64,000 nt of DNA from Pseudomonadota bacterium. Lineage in GTDB: Bacteria > Pseudomonadota > Gammaproteobacteria > Burkholderiales > Rhodocyclaceae. Positions 47,873-56,905 of this stretch are shown here, piece after piece. Every line of letters starts with the position of its first letter. Position 1 is the first letter of the stretch. The DNA lies in assembly GCA_026399515.1 (NCBI GenBank), contig JAPLQT010000117.1:62001-126000 (forward strand), written 5' to 3'. The notes under the pieces are model-generated. The model was not told the DNA's origin. It saw only the letters and a list, made by a program, of their open reading frames with translations, and ran no database searches. A program made the position numbers and the translations under genes.

Positions 47873-48489
47873 CCCAGCATCTCCTCAAACTTGGCCACGG
47901 CGCTCTTGGTCAGCAGCACTTTGGGGAAACGGATCAGGGACAAGGGATCGGTTTCGGAAACCTCCAGCACCAGCACCCTGGGGAGATTGCGCGAGGCCAG
48001 ATAAATGTTCTCTTCCAGCGCGGCGGTGACCATCAACACCGAGTCGAGACCCATGCCCTTGAGTTTCTGCGCCAGAAGCTTGGTCTTCGGCGTATCGAAG
48101 CTGAAATCCTCGATCACCACCAGGCGATCTTCACGCGCCAGTTGCGACAGGATCGCCGCCAGGCCGGCGCGGTACATCTTGCGGTTGACCTTCTGGCTGA
48201 AGTTTTCTTCCGGCGAATTCGGGAAAATCCGTCCACCGCCACGCCACAGCGGACTCGAGGTCATACCGGCACGCGCGCGGCCGGTGCCTTTCTGGCGGAA
48301 CGGTTTCTTGGTGCTGTGATGAACCTGCTCACGATCCTTCTGTGCGCGGTTGCCGGAGCGGGCGTTGGCTTGATAGGCAACGACCACTTGATGCACCAGG
48401 GCCTGGTTGTAGTCGCGACCGAACAGCGCATCGGACGCGCTCATGGTGGCGGCTGGCTGGCCTTGTTCGTTGATGAGTTTGAGTTCCAT
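47869..48489 (-). CDS. rplD: 50S ribosomal protein L4
   Basis: This 206-residue protein contains [24 protein letters not shown] and the extended tunnel loop [32 protein letters not shown]. In E. coli L4 also represses the S10 operon through the leader; the leader here is short. It is coupled to rplC by a TAATG junction. Confidence 0.97.
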   Translation of the reverse strand: MELKLINEQGQPAATMSASDALFGRDYNQALVHQVVVAYQANARSGNRAQKDREQVHHSTKKPFRQKGTGRARAGMTSSPLWRGGGRIFPNSPEENFSQKVNRKMYRAGLAAILSQLAREDRLVVIEDFSFDTPKTKLLAQKLKGMGLDSVLMVTAALEENIYLASRNLPRVLVLEVSETDPLSLIRFPKVLLTKSAVAKFEEMLG

Positions 48490-49130
48490 TACGCCCCCTT
48501 CACTGCGGGACGGACAATCACGTCGCCGCCCTTGGAGCCCGGCACGGCGCCCTTGACCATCAGCAACTGGCGTGCCTCATCGATGCGCACCACTTCCAGG
48601 TTTTGCTGGGTCTTGCTGACGTCACCGAGGTGGCCGGCCATGCGCTTGCCGGGGAACACACGGCCCGGATCCTGGGCCATGCCGATCGAACCGGCGGAAT
48701 TGTGCGACAGCGAGTTGCCGTGCGAAGCCCGGTTGGACGAAAAGTGGTACCGCTTGATCGCGCCGGTGAAACCCTTGCCGATCGAGGTACCGCTGACGTC
48801 GACCATCTGGCCGACGGTGAATATCGACACGCCGACGACATCGCCAGGCTTGAAGCCGGACAACTGTTCCTGCGTGATGCGGAATTCCCTGAGAACCACG
48901 CCGGCTTCTACGCCGGCCTTGGCAAGATGCCCCGCCGCAGCCTTGTTGACGCGGCTGGCGCGGCGCTTGCCGAAAGTCACCTGGACCGCGGCATAGCCGT
49001 CGGAGTCAGGGGTTTTGATCTGGGTCACGCGGTTGTTCGACACATCGAGCACGGTAACCGGGATGGTCGAGCCATCATCGGAAAATATGCGGGTCATGCC
49101 GACTTTGCGACCCACTAGGCCTAAAGTCAT
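48489..49130 (-). CDS. rplC: 50S ribosomal protein L3
   Basis: This 213-residue protein begins [20 protein letters not shown] and contains the tip region [36 protein letters not shown] near the peptidyl transferase centre. It is separated from rpsJ by a 108-bp gap with no obvious content. Confidence 0.97.
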   Translation of the reverse strand: MTLGLVGRKVGMTRIFSDDGSTIPVTVLDVSNNRVTQIKTPDSDGYAAVQVTFGKRRASRVNKAAAGHLAKAGVEAGVVLREFRITQEQLSGFKPGDVVGVSIFTVGQMVDVSGTSIGKGFTGAIKRYHFSSNRASHGNSLSHNSAGSIGMAQDPGRVFPGKRMAGHLGDVSKTQQNLEVVRIDEARQLLMVKGAVPGSKGGDVIVRPAVKGA

Positions 49131-49238
49131 TTTTTGTTTCCTCCAGAGAGGTGCCGACTGCTATTGGTCGGCCAATCACCAAAAGTGAGGGAATTCGCGA
49201 AGAGCTTCTTCGCCAACACCCCACTCACTGCTTACTAC

Positions 49239-49550
49239 TTACTGCAACTTAATTTCTACATCCACACCCGCCGGCAAGTCCAGCTTCATCAGGGCATCCA
49301 CCGTCTTATCGGTCGGATCGATGATGTCCATCAGGCGAAGATGCGTACGGATTTCGAACTGGTCACGCGAGGTCTTGTTGACATGCGGCGAACGCAGGAT
49401 ATTGAAACGCTCGATGCGGGTCGGCAGGGGCACGGGGCCACGCACTACCGCACCGGTACGCTTGGCCGTATCGACGATTTCGCGAGCCGACTGATCGATC
49501 AGGCGATAGTCGAAAGCCTTGAGGCGAATGCGTATCTTCTGGTTCTGCAT
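49239..49550 (-). CDS. rpsJ: 30S ribosomal protein S10
   Basis: This 103-residue protein, also NusE in antitermination, begins [21 protein letters not shown]. It contains [33 protein letters not shown]. The ATG at 49550 follows AAAGGTAATCGAC; upstream frame sequence is leader. It is the first gene of the S10 operon; no tuf gene precedes it. Confidence 0.97.
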   Translation of the reverse strand: MQNQKIRIRLKAFDYRLIDQSAREIVDTAKRTGAVVRGPVPLPTRIERFNILRSPHVNKTSRDQFEIRTHLRLMDIIDPTDKTVDALMKLDLPAGVDVEIKLQ

Positions 49551-49610
49551 GTCGATTACCTTTAAAGAGCGGGGCCGCAAAAAGCCGCGGCGGAAGCGCG
49601 AAAGAGCGGA

Positions 49611-49639
49611 ATCATACTGTGTTTTGTAGGGCAATGCAA
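49611..49639 (-). promoter_or_regulatory. S10 operon promoter
   Basis: On the minus strand TTGCAT, a 17-bp spacer and TATGAT lie about 60 bp before rpsJ. The predicted leader is about 55 nt, much shorter than the regulated S10 leader of E. coli. Confidence 0.68.
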
Positions 49640-49697
49640 TACCATTTTGGTGGTTGTTGATGACCAAGGTGCTATTGGTGGGCTCATGACTTCCTAT

Positions 49698-49763
49698 TGC
49701 CGGGTCTCGCCCCGGCGGGCGAGGTACTTTCTTGCTGCGCGGCAAGAACGCACCCAAAGAAAC
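49698..49763 (-). repeat. dispersed 66-bp palindromic repeat, copy 2
   Basis: Read on the minus strand it matches copies 1 and 3: GTTTCTTTGGG, then CAAGAAAGTACC, CTCGCCCGCCGGGGCGAG and CCCGGCA. An 18-bp block, TCGGCGTGGCAGAGGGGA (49778-49795), follows on the right and recurs inverted beside copy 3 at 51604-51621. Confidence 0.8.
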
Positions 49764-49860
49764 GCTCCCCCGCCGCCTCGGCGTGGCAGAGGGGAAGATC
49801 GAGTCCGGCCCACCTGTTGCTATGCGTGGGCTCAAGCCAATAGCGGACGTTGACTATGTG

Positions 49861-50397
49861 TTAAGAATTGGCCCATACAATTTGGATATCTTCACTCCAC
49901 TTTAGTCCGACGACCTTTGCAGCTTGTCTTAGGACTCGCTGCATCAGATCGCGGGAGGACATATTCGTATCAACATACCAGCCGTTGACCAGATCTTCGC
50001 TATACCGACGCACCCATGAAGAAGACTTGAAGCCGTCAAAAAGGCCCTCGCGAGTCCGTGCTACGTAATTCCTGCTGTAGCCGCAAGCAGCCATCGCAGC
50101 AGCCATTGCGTCTCGTTGTTCGGGAAAATCCTTCCAGAGACGCCTGAGTACGGTAGTGTGCATCCGAACAGTCTTGCGACAAACGATGAACTCGCCCCGG
50201 TAAAACACTCCAGGCTGTCGTCGGGTAGTAGTCGATGAAACTACCGTCGTTGGTCTGGTGCGGTTATCGAGATGGCTGTCCAGCTTTAATCGCTTCCTCC
50301 GAAGGGTTTCAAGAAGCGTCTCGGACGCACCGATAGCTTGGTCGATTCGCTCAAGTTCAACCAGAACTTCCTCATCTTTGAGTAGCAACATCTTCAT
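49861..50397 (-). CDS. uncharacterised protein, third gene of a small cassette
   Basis: This 178-residue protein has an N-terminal coiled segment, MLLLKDEEVLVELERIDQAIGASETLLETLRRKRL, followed by a Thr-rich linker and a basic, aromatic-rich domain (FYRGEFIVCRKTVRMHTTVLRRLWKDFPEQRDAMAAAM, CGYSRNYVARTREGLF). No known family is recognised. Its ATG overlaps the stop of the gene before as ATGA. G+C is visibly lower than in the ribosomal genes next to it, which points to acquisition. Confidence 0.7.
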   Translation of the reverse strand: MKMLLLKDEEVLVELERIDQAIGASETLLETLRRKRLKLDSHLDNRTRPTTVVSSTTTRRQPGVFYRGEFIVCRKTVRMHTTVLRRLWKDFPEQRDAMAAAMAACGYSRNYVARTREGLFDGFKSSSWVRRYSEDLVNGWYVDTNMSSRDLMQRVLRQAAKVVGLKWSEDIQIVWANS

Positions 50398-50672
50398 TTC
50401 CTCCGAATGCGCGCAGATAGCCAGCCTGTTGTGATCGTGGTCCCATCAGTGGAACTTTCCAACTTGTAGGCTCTTAGATAACGTTCCATTAGACTCACCG
50501 GTTGTCTTCCAAACTCTCGTTCCAGTTGCCGGATGCTTCGGTGGCTGAAATAGCGCTTGATGAAGCCGGCACCGGTGTATTCCTCCTCGCCAAATTGGTC
50601 GAGCCACTGATCAATAAGAGGTGGGATACCACGTTGCTGAGCGCGGACATTGGCATGACGGGTGTTTGCCAT
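50394..50672 (-). CDS. small basic protein with QQRGIPP motif, second gene of the cassette
   Basis: This 92-residue protein begins MANTRHANVRAQQRGIPPLIDQWLDQFGEEEY. The H-x-R-x-QQRGIPP pattern is seen in small hypothetical proteins of mobile and integrative DNA that resemble toxin-like folds. RYFSHRSIRQLEREFGRQP and an Arg-rich end follow. I start it at 50672, after GGAGAACTGAA; the gene before stops 2 bp earlier. Function unknown. Confidence 0.7.
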   Translation of the reverse strand: MANTRHANVRAQQRGIPPLIDQWLDQFGEEEYTGAGFIKRYFSHRSIRQLEREFGRQPVSLMERYLRAYKLESSTDGTTITTGWLSARIRRK

Positions 50673-50673
50673 T

Positions 50674-51291
50674 TCAGTTCTCCTTTGGCGGTAGGCCAAG
50701 AAGATCAACTAGATCTTCCTGAGGCATATTCATTACGTCCCAAACGTCTTCGCTTATCGCAGTATTCAAGCTGAATAGGTTTGGACCGTTCGTTCCAAAT
50801 GGGCCGTCCGCGAAACAGGCGATGGTGTAGAACTGATCCGAATTCTTAACACGAATCGCGTAGAACGGGTCGTTCAGAAACCCCCAGGCATCGTCGAGGG
50901 GTTTCCCTTCAACTCGAGTTTGTCTTTCGTACTCGATACCAAGCGCGTTGAGATGTAGGTCGCTTGCCAACAGAAAGAACAGCACCCGATTGACAAAAGA
51001 ATCGCGGGGTATTTTCTTTGTCCTCAGCACCTCCGCTATGCGGTTGACCAACTTCTCGTCTAACTCAAGAGTGAGCTTTTGCCGATTTGGAAGGGGGCGG
51101 TCAAGCAGACGCTGGTAGACAGCATCCAAATTGGGAATTTCAACCTCCTTGTCGAGATTCTCAATCTCACGACCCAGCAGCGAGTTTAGGTATGAGTCGC
51201 GTTTAATATGCAACGCACGGAAATCTCGCTTGAGGGCCTTGTCGACTGCTCCCCATACTTGAATCATGATCCGCTTCTTACCAGGTTTCAT
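50674..51291 (-). CDS. double ribbon-helix-helix protein, first gene of the cassette
   Basis: This 205-residue protein starts at 51291 (MKPGKKRIMIQVWGAVDKAL). Two segments each look like a strand followed by two helices: KRIMIQVWGAVDKALKRDFRALHIKRDSYLNSLLGREI, and RQKLTLELDEKLVNRIAEVLRTKKIPRDSFVNRVLFFLL. The shared RDSxxN-L pattern suggests an internal duplication of a ribbon-helix-helix DNA-binding fold. The C-terminal 80 residues (YERQTRVEGKPLDDAWGF onwards) are unknown. It may be the cassette's regulator. Confidence 0.68.
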   Translation of the reverse strand: MKPGKKRIMIQVWGAVDKALKRDFRALHIKRDSYLNSLLGREIENLDKEVEIPNLDAVYQRLLDRPLPNRQKLTLELDEKLVNRIAEVLRTKKIPRDSFVNRVLFFLLASDLHLNALGIEYERQTRVEGKPLDDAWGFLNDPFYAIRVKNSDQFYTIACFADGPFGTNGPNLFSLNTAISEDVWDVMNMPQEDLVDLLGLPPKEN

Positions 51292-51408
51292 TTGTGCCCT
51301 CTCACTTCCGAATCGATATGTGAATGATGGACTAGGAAAACCCATATAGCTATATGTATTTACCCATATAGTCGCGAGGCGGCTCGTATCTCCGACGGTT
51401 AGGGGCAT

Positions 51409-51740
51409 CCACGTTTGTCAGCGTCTGTTAGGGATGTTTTAGTGGCCAGCAACGCTCATAAGGTCGGAGGTTGCTTAGGTCGATCTATGGTCCATGCCGC
51501 TATCGCGCGTGGGTGGCTCTTCTTGGTTGGAACCGGAGACTCGCGATACCAATCCGTTCCTAACTTCGGAACACAAATCAGAGCGAAGAGTTTTGAATTA
51601 CAGTCCCCTCTGCCACGCCGAACGGAGGACCACCAGACCGGGGAAGTCCGGCCGCGTTGTCTGAGCCGTAGGCGAGTTTAGCGGCCGGCCGGGCTGGTGG
51701 TTTGGAGGGAGGGAAGCCGTAGGCCGGGGCGGCGGGGCGC
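51409..51740. other. gap between cassette and repeat copy 3
   Basis: No gene is supported here. The stretch holds the 18-bp block TCCCCTCTGCCACGCCGA at 51604-51621, shared in inverted form with the flank of repeat copy 2, then GC-rich sequence leading into copy 3. Confidence 0.5.
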
Positions 51741-51806
51741 GTTTCTTTGGGTACTTTCTTGCCGCGCAGCAAGAAAGTGCCTCGCCCGCCGGGGCGAGAC
51801 CCGGCA
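51741..51806 (+). repeat. dispersed 66-bp palindromic repeat, copy 3
   Basis: GTTTCTTTGGGTACTTTCTTG is followed by CCGCGCAGCAAGAAAGTGCC, CTCGCCCGCCGGGGCGAG and CCCGGCA. It faces copy 2 as an inverted repeat about 2 kb away, with the three-gene cassette between them. Confidence 0.8.
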
Positions 51807-51878
51807 TGTATCGGCTAACGTTAGATCGCTTGTATTCTCGCCGTGGAGCAAGAAAGCAACAGATCGGCGGCATGCAAC

Positions 51879-52217
51879 TCAGTCTGCCTGTGCCGCCTCT
51901 CGTAGCGTCTCGACAGCCCACTGGTTCAAACTTTTTCCATGCGATGCCGCGGCGATCACGGCTGCCTCATGAGCTTCAGGGTCAAGACGAAGCACAAACT
52001 TGCCAGAATAATGCTTGCGGGGATCGATGCCGCGCTGCTGACACGCTGCCAGAAAAACCCGCAGCGATGTTTTACCTTCACGGCGCAGGCCTTTAACGTC
52101 TGCCGCATAGAAATCGGCGCCGCCGTTCAAACCCAGAAACTCGCCACGGAACAAGGAAATCTCCGGATCAAAAGCAATGACGGCCTGATAGCCATCAATC
52201 GTCATCACGTTGTTCAT
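51879..52217 (-). CDS. hicB: HicB-type antitoxin
   Basis: This 112-residue antitoxin has a degraded RNase-H-like N-terminal domain (MTIDGYQAVIAFDPEISLFRGEFLGLNG). The C-terminal ribbon-helix-helix reads SGKFVLRLDPEAHEAAVIAAASHGKSLNQWAVETL. Its start overlaps the hicA stop as ATGA. It should neutralise HicA and repress the pair. Confidence 0.92.
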   Translation of the reverse strand: MNNVMTIDGYQAVIAFDPEISLFRGEFLGLNGGADFYAADVKGLRREGKTSLRVFLAACQQRGIDPRKHYSGKFVLRLDPEAHEAAVIAAASHGKSLNQWAVETLREAAQAD

Positions 52218-52468
52218 GGTCTTACTCCATTCTCCTCAAGCCACTTTCGGATCGATGCCAGCGCGCCTTTGTCAGTGTCCGGTGAAGGGTGCGGGCGATG
52301 GAACACACGCACAACGCCGAACAGAAATACCTCAATACGTGAGCCTTCTCGCTCTGAGATCTCAGCTCCCATTTCATTGAACAGAGCTTCTACGTCGGAC
52401 CAGCGTAGATTCGCCGATACGGGCCGCGCATAAATCAGTTCAATCGTGCGCTGATGTTTGCGTTTCAT
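52214..52468 (-). CDS. hicA: HicA-type mRNA interferase toxin
   Basis: This 84-residue toxin has the double-stranded RNA-binding-like fold of the HicA/YcfA group. It begins MKRKHQRTIELIYARPVSANLRWSDVEALFNEMGAEISEREGSR. The usual catalytic His is in VFHRPHPSPDTDKGA. The toxin gene lies first, as in most hic loci. Confidence 0.9.
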   Translation of the reverse strand: MKRKHQRTIELIYARPVSANLRWSDVEALFNEMGAEISEREGSRIEVFLFGVVRVFHRPHPSPDTDKGALASIRKWLEENGVRP

Positions 52469-52475
52469 GGCGCAA

Positions 52476-52496
52476 TAGTACCAATCTTTAGTATCA
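52476..52496. promoter_or_regulatory. possible hicAB control site
   Basis: Two near-identical 8-mers, TAGTACCA and TAGTATCA, lie 13 bp apart just upstream of hicA. They could be antitoxin-binding half-sites; this is tentative. Confidence 0.3.
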
Positions 52497-52581
52497 CTTT
52501 CAAGACCGATGCGATTTTTTCCGGGGCAGGCTGTCGTTGGCTCCGGCTACCCCGGCCAAACCGCGTGGCAACCAAGATAAC

Positions 52582-55500
52582 TCAGTGGTGGCGCCTGGCC
52601 TTGGTCATGGCGACAACGCGCTGGATCAGGTCGTCGACATAAGTAAACACCACCGGGATCACCAGCAAGCTCAAGAAAGTGGAGGTAATCAGTCCGCCGA
52701 TCACCACGATCGCCATCGGGGCGCGAAAGCTCGGGTCCGTACCCAGGCCGATGGCGATCGGCAACATGCCTGCGCCCATCGCGATGGTGGTCATCACGAT
52801 CGGACGCGAGCGTTTGAGGCAGGCGTCGAGCAACGCCTCCAGGCGGCCCAGCCCGTGATCGCGCCGGGCGAGTACGACGTAGTCGATCAGCAGGATGGAA
52901 TTCTTGGTGGCGATGCCCATCAGCATGATCAGGCCGATCATAGACGGCATCGACAATGCCGTATGCGTGATGAACAAGGCCAGGAAGGCGCCGGGGATGG
53001 AAAGGACCAGCGCGGCCAGTATGGTGGCGGGCTGGAAGAAGTCCTTGAACAGCAGCACCAGCACGATGTAGATACACAGCACCCCGGTCGCCATGGCGAG
53101 GCTGAAGCTGGCGAACAGTTCGCCCATCGCCTCGGCGTCGCCGACCGACCGCTGGATGACGCCTGGCGGCAGTTGCTTGAGCGAGGGCAGAGCCAGCGCG
53201 CTATTCTCGACCTCGCCGAGCGGCATCTGGTTCAACTCGATCTCGAAATTGATGTTGCGCAGCCGGTCGTAGCGGTCGATCTCGGCGGGGCCGCCGGCCA
53301 GACTCAAAGTCGCCACATTGCCCAACATCACCGGCCCGTGCGCGCCCGGTATCATCAAGCGTTCGAGCAGGCCGAGATCCTGGCGCGCGCCCGGCGGCAG
53401 CTTGACCACGATCGGAATCTGACGCTGGGCGAGATTCAGCTTGGCGAGGTTCTGGTCGTAATCGCCGGCGGTGGCGATGCGCAGCACTTCGGCGATGGCC
53501 GCCGAGCTCACGCCAAGATCGGCGGCGCGCGCGAAGTCCGGGCGCACCACCAGTTCCGGCCGGACCAGGCTGGCGGTCGACGTGACGCTGCCGACACCCT
53601 GGATGGTGCGCAATTCCTTTTCGACCAGGCGGGCATGTTCGGCCAGCAACTGGCCGTTCTCGCTGGCCAGCACCAGCACGTATTTGTCGTTCGAGCCGCC
53701 GAAGCCGACCCTGACCTGGGCGCCCGGCAAGACGTCGAGCGCCGCGCGCAGTTCGCCTTCGACCTCCTGCTTCCTTTTACCGCCGCGCTCGGCGCGCGGC
53801 GTCAGGTTGATGGTCAGGGTCGCCTTGCGGACCTCGGCGGCGCCGCGCGCCACGAACGGATCGCTGCCGGCGGCGCCGCCGCCGACAGCGGTGTACACCA
53901 TCTTCACGTGCGGATTCTTCTCGACCAGGGTGCGGGCCTGCTCGGCGACCGTCAGGGTCTGCTCGAAAGTGCTGCCGGGTGGCAGCGTCAGGTACACCTG
54001 GGTTTGCGACAAATCGTCGGGCGGGATGAAGCCGGTCGGCAGCAGCGGCACCAGCGCGAAGGAAGCGGCGAAGAAGACCGCCGCCGCCAGCAGGGTGAGG
54101 ATGCGGTGTCGCTGGCACCAGCCGGCCCAGCCCAGATACAGCGTTACCCAGCGCGGCTGGACATAGGCCTTCCTCGGCGGCCTGAGAATATAGGCCGCCA
54201 TCATGGGCGTCAACATGCGTGCCACAACCAGCGAGAAAAACACCGCGATGGCCGCCGTCCAGCCGAACTGGACGAAGAACTTGCCGGGGATCCCCGCCAT
54301 AAAGGCGGTCGGAAGGAACACGGCGATCAGCGTAAACGTGGTGGCGATCACCGCCAGACCGATTTCGTCGGCGGCTTCCATGGCCGCCTGATAGGGTGTC
54401 TTGCCCATGCGCAGGTGGCGCATGATGTTCTCGATCTCGACGATGGCGTCGTCGACCAGGATGCCGACCACCAGGGACAGCGACAGCAGCGTCACGATAT
54501 TGAGCGAGAAGTTCAGCGCGTACATCGCCGCGAAGGCCGGCAGGATCGAGAGCGGCAGCGCGGTGGCCGATACCAGCGTGGCGCGCCAGTCGCGCAGGAA
54601 CAACCAGACGACGATCACGGCGAGAATGGCGCCCTCGATGAGCAGCGCCATCGAGCCCTCGAAATTCTCCAGTACCGGGTCGACGAAGTTGAAGGCCTCG
54701 GTGATGACGATATCCGGGTGCTCGGCCTTGAGCTGCTCCAGGGTGGCGCGCACGCCGATCGCCAGATCGACCTCGCCGGCGCCGCGGCTGCGGACAATCT
54801 CGAAGCCGACCACCGGCTTGCCGTTGAGCAGGGCCGCGGAGCGCTGTTCAGCCACGGTGTCGGAGACCGTGGCGATCTGGTCGAGGCGGACGCGGCGGCC
54901 GGCGTTGCTGCCTTCGCCCAGCACGATTTCGAGCGCGGCCAGTTCTTCGGCGGAACCGACCGTGGCGATAGTCCGCAAGGACTGTTCGATCCCGCCGATG
55001 TCGGCGCGGCCGCCCGAGGCTTCCCGCTGCATCAGGCGCAACTGGCGCGAGACATCGGCCGCGGTGGCATTCAGCGCCAGCATCCGGGCCGGGTCGAGTT
55101 CGACACTCACTTCGCGGGTGACGCCGCCGACGCGGGAGACGGCACCGACGCCGCGCACGCTGAGGATGGCCTTGGCCACGGTGTTGTCGACGAACCAGGA
55201 CAAGGCTTCGTCGTCCATGCGGCTGGAGGCCACCGTATAGGTCAATATCGGCGTGCCGGCCAGGTTGACCTTGGCGATCACCGGATCGCGCAGCTCGCCC
55301 GGCAGGTCGGAACGAATACGGGAGACCGCGTCGCGCACGTCGTCCACCGCTTCCTGGGTCGGCTTTTCGAGGCGGAACTCGACGGTGACGGTGACCGTGC
55401 CGTCCTGCACCAGGGTGTAGATGTGCTTGATGCCTTGCAGGGTGGCGACCGAATTTTCAATCTTGCGCGCCACCTCGGTTTCCAACTGCGCCGGTGCCGC

Positions 55501-55659
55501 GCCCGGCAGAACAGCGGTAACCGTGATCATCGGCAGGTCGATGTCGGGGAACTGCTGGATCTTCATACCGTGAAAGGCCATCGTGCCGAGCAGGGTCAGC
55601 ATGACGAACAGCAGAACCGCCGGAATCGGATTCCGGATCGACCAGGAGGAAACATTCAT
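52582..55659 (-). CDS. AcrB-like RND efflux pump
   Basis: This 1025-residue inner-membrane proton antiporter has twelve helices and two large periplasmic loops. The proton-relay DD pair lies in VVGILVDDAIVEIENIMRHL (about residue 400). The N terminus MNVSSWSIRNPIPAVLLFVMLTLLG is typical of the family. IMTTIAMGAGMLPIA is the conserved late helix. With the adaptor gene, whose stop overlaps its start by 4 bp, it forms a tripartite pump; no outer-membrane channel gene is adjacent. The substrate is unknown. Confidence 0.94.
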   Translation of the reverse strand: MNVSSWSIRNPIPAVLLFVMLTLLGTMAFHGMKIQQFPDIDLPMITVTAVLPGAAPAQLETEVARKIENSVATLQGIKHIYTLVQDGTVTVTVEFRLEKPTQEAVDDVRDAVSRIRSDLPGELRDPVIAKVNLAGTPILTYTVASSRMDDEALSWFVDNTVAKAILSVRGVGAVSRVGGVTREVSVELDPARMLALNATAADVSRQLRLMQREASGGRADIGGIEQSLRTIATVGSAEELAALEIVLGEGSNAGRRVRLDQIATVSDTVAEQRSAALLNGKPVVGFEIVRSRGAGEVDLAIGVRATLEQLKAEHPDIVITEAFNFVDPVLENFEGSMALLIEGAILAVIVVWLFLRDWRATLVSATALPLSILPAFAAMYALNFSLNIVTLLSLSLVVGILVDDAIVEIENIMRHLRMGKTPYQAAMEAADEIGLAVIATTFTLIAVFLPTAFMAGIPGKFFVQFGWTAAIAVFFSLVVARMLTPMMAAYILRPPRKAYVQPRWVTLYLGWAGWCQRHRILTLLAAAVFFAASFALVPLLPTGFIPPDDLSQTQVYLTLPPGSTFEQTLTVAEQARTLVEKNPHVKMVYTAVGGGAAGSDPFVARGAAEVRKATLTINLTPRAERGGKRKQEVEGELRAALDVLPGAQVRVGFGGSNDKYVLVLASENGQLLAEHARLVEKELRTIQGVGSVTSTASLVRPELVVRPDFARAADLGVSSAAIAEVLRIATAGDYDQNLAKLNLAQRQIPIVVKLPPGARQDLGLLERLMIPGAHGPVMLGNVATLSLAGGPAEIDRYDRLRNINFEIELNQMPLGEVENSALALPSLKQLPPGVIQRSVGDAEAMGELFASFSLAMATGVLCIYIVLVLLFKDFFQPATILAALVLSIPGAFLALFITHTALSMPSMIGLIMLMGIATKNSILLIDYVVLARRDHGLGRLEALLDACLKRSRPIVMTTIAMGAGMLPIAIGLGTDPSFRAPMAIVVIGGLITSTFLSLLVIPVVFTYVDDLIQRVVAMTKARRHH

Positions 55660-56834
55660 GGCCGTTTTTCCGGTACCGGCGCCGAACCTGCTACCACGCG
55701 AACGGTATCGCCGTCGGCAAGAAAAGCGGAACCGCTCGCAACCACCCGCTGGCCGGCTCCGAGGCCGCCGGTGATCTCGATGCGCTCGCCTTTGCGGCGG
55801 CCGGTGGCGACTTTCGTCTGGGTCACTTTATTCAACGCCGCCGCTTGCCCATCGATGCGAAAGACATAACTGAATCCCTCGCGCAGCAACACCGCGGATT
55901 GCGGCAGGGTCAGCGCTGGGGTCTGGCCCAGTTCGAATTCGCCGCGGGCGAACATGCCGGCGCGGACATCGCCTCCGGCCGGCGCGGACAAATCGACGTA
56001 AACCAGCCCGTTGCGAGTCTGCGGATCCAGGGTGGGCGCAACGGTGCGCACCTTGCCCGGCACAGACTGTCCATTCGGACCTATCAGCTTCGCCACGTGG
56101 CCGGGTTTGAGCCTGGCCAGCTCCGTCGCCGTGACCTCGGCCCGCCATTCGAGCCGCCCGCCGCGAATCAGGCGGAACAGTTCTTGGCCTGGCTGCGTCA
56201 GGGAGCCGGGCGTGGCGGTGCGTGCCGAAATGACTCCGTTGTCCGGCGCGACCACGCTGGTTTTCGACAATCGCAACTCCGCCGCCTGTTGCCGGGCACG
56301 GGCGGCGTCCAGACGCGCCTGCGCCGACAGTTCGGCGGTGAGGTACAGGGTGCCCTGCTGCGGGCTGAAAAAGCCCTGTGCCTGGAGCTTCCGGGCCCGC
56401 TCGCTGTTGGCGCGGGCCTCGGCCTGCATGGCTTCCAGTTCGGCAACCGCGGCCCTGGCCTCCGCCAAATCGATGGCCGCCGAGTCGCTATCGATGCGCG
56501 CCAGGACTTGGCCCTTATCCACCCTGTCGCCGACGTTGGCGCGTACCTCGGTAATGCGGAGATTGCCGATTTCAGCGCCGATCACGGCCTCCTGCCAGGC
56601 GGCGATACTGCCGTTGGCCGCCAGTGTCATCGGCCAAGTCTCCGATTGCAGCGCGGTGGCGGAAACCGTCAAGGCCGCTTTGGCGGATGCCGGCGTGGGC
56701 TTGTCGTTCGAGCCGCCGTCATTCCCCGCGCTGACCGCCGTGATGGAGAGGCAGAACGCCACGAAGGCGATCGCCGGAACGCTTGGCTTCATGACACTAA
56801 AGCCGGGTAACTTTGGTAACGCTTGAACCTTCAT
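55656..56834 (-). CDS. RND efflux periplasmic adaptor
   Basis: This 392-residue adaptor has an N-terminal hydrophobic segment (SVPAIAFVAFCLSITAVSAG). The lipoyl half-motifs are AEIGNLRITEVRANVGDRVDKGQVLARID and VVAPDNGVISARTATPGSL, with an alpha-hairpin between. The ATG at 56834 follows GAGGTGTATCG; an internal ATG at 56792 would also keep the signal. Its stop overlaps the pump gene as ATGA. Confidence 0.92.
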   Translation of the reverse strand: MKVQALPKLPGFSVMKPSVPAIAFVAFCLSITAVSAGNDGGSNDKPTPASAKAALTVSATALQSETWPMTLAANGSIAAWQEAVIGAEIGNLRITEVRANVGDRVDKGQVLARIDSDSAAIDLAEARAAVAELEAMQAEARANSERARKLQAQGFFSPQQGTLYLTAELSAQARLDAARARQQAAELRLSKTSVVAPDNGVISARTATPGSLTQPGQELFRLIRGGRLEWRAEVTATELARLKPGHVAKLIGPNGQSVPGKVRTVAPTLDPQTRNGLVYVDLSAPAGGDVRAGMFARGEFELGQTPALTLPQSAVLLREGFSYVFRIDGQAAALNKVTQTKVATGRRKGERIEITGGLGAGQRVVASGSAFLADGDTVRVVAGSAPVPEKRP

Positions 56835-56854
56835 CGATACACCTCGAACATTTC

Positions 56855-56883
56855 AAAAAACAGAGCGCCGCTGAATGCGGCGC
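56855..56883 (-). terminator. intrinsic terminator after the VWA gene
   Basis: On the minus strand GCGCCGC, a 5-nt loop and GCGGCGC are followed by TCTG and six T. It ends the moxR-GGDEF-VWA run just before the RND adaptor gene. Confidence 0.8.
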
Positions 56884-56905
56884 CCCGGTCTGCCATAGTC
56901 GATCC

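Noticed and set aside
52537-55869. Plus-strand frame of 1110 residues opposite the RND pump
   Set aside because: His/Gln/Asp/Gly/Arg-rich antisense shadow of an unmistakable AcrB-family gene.
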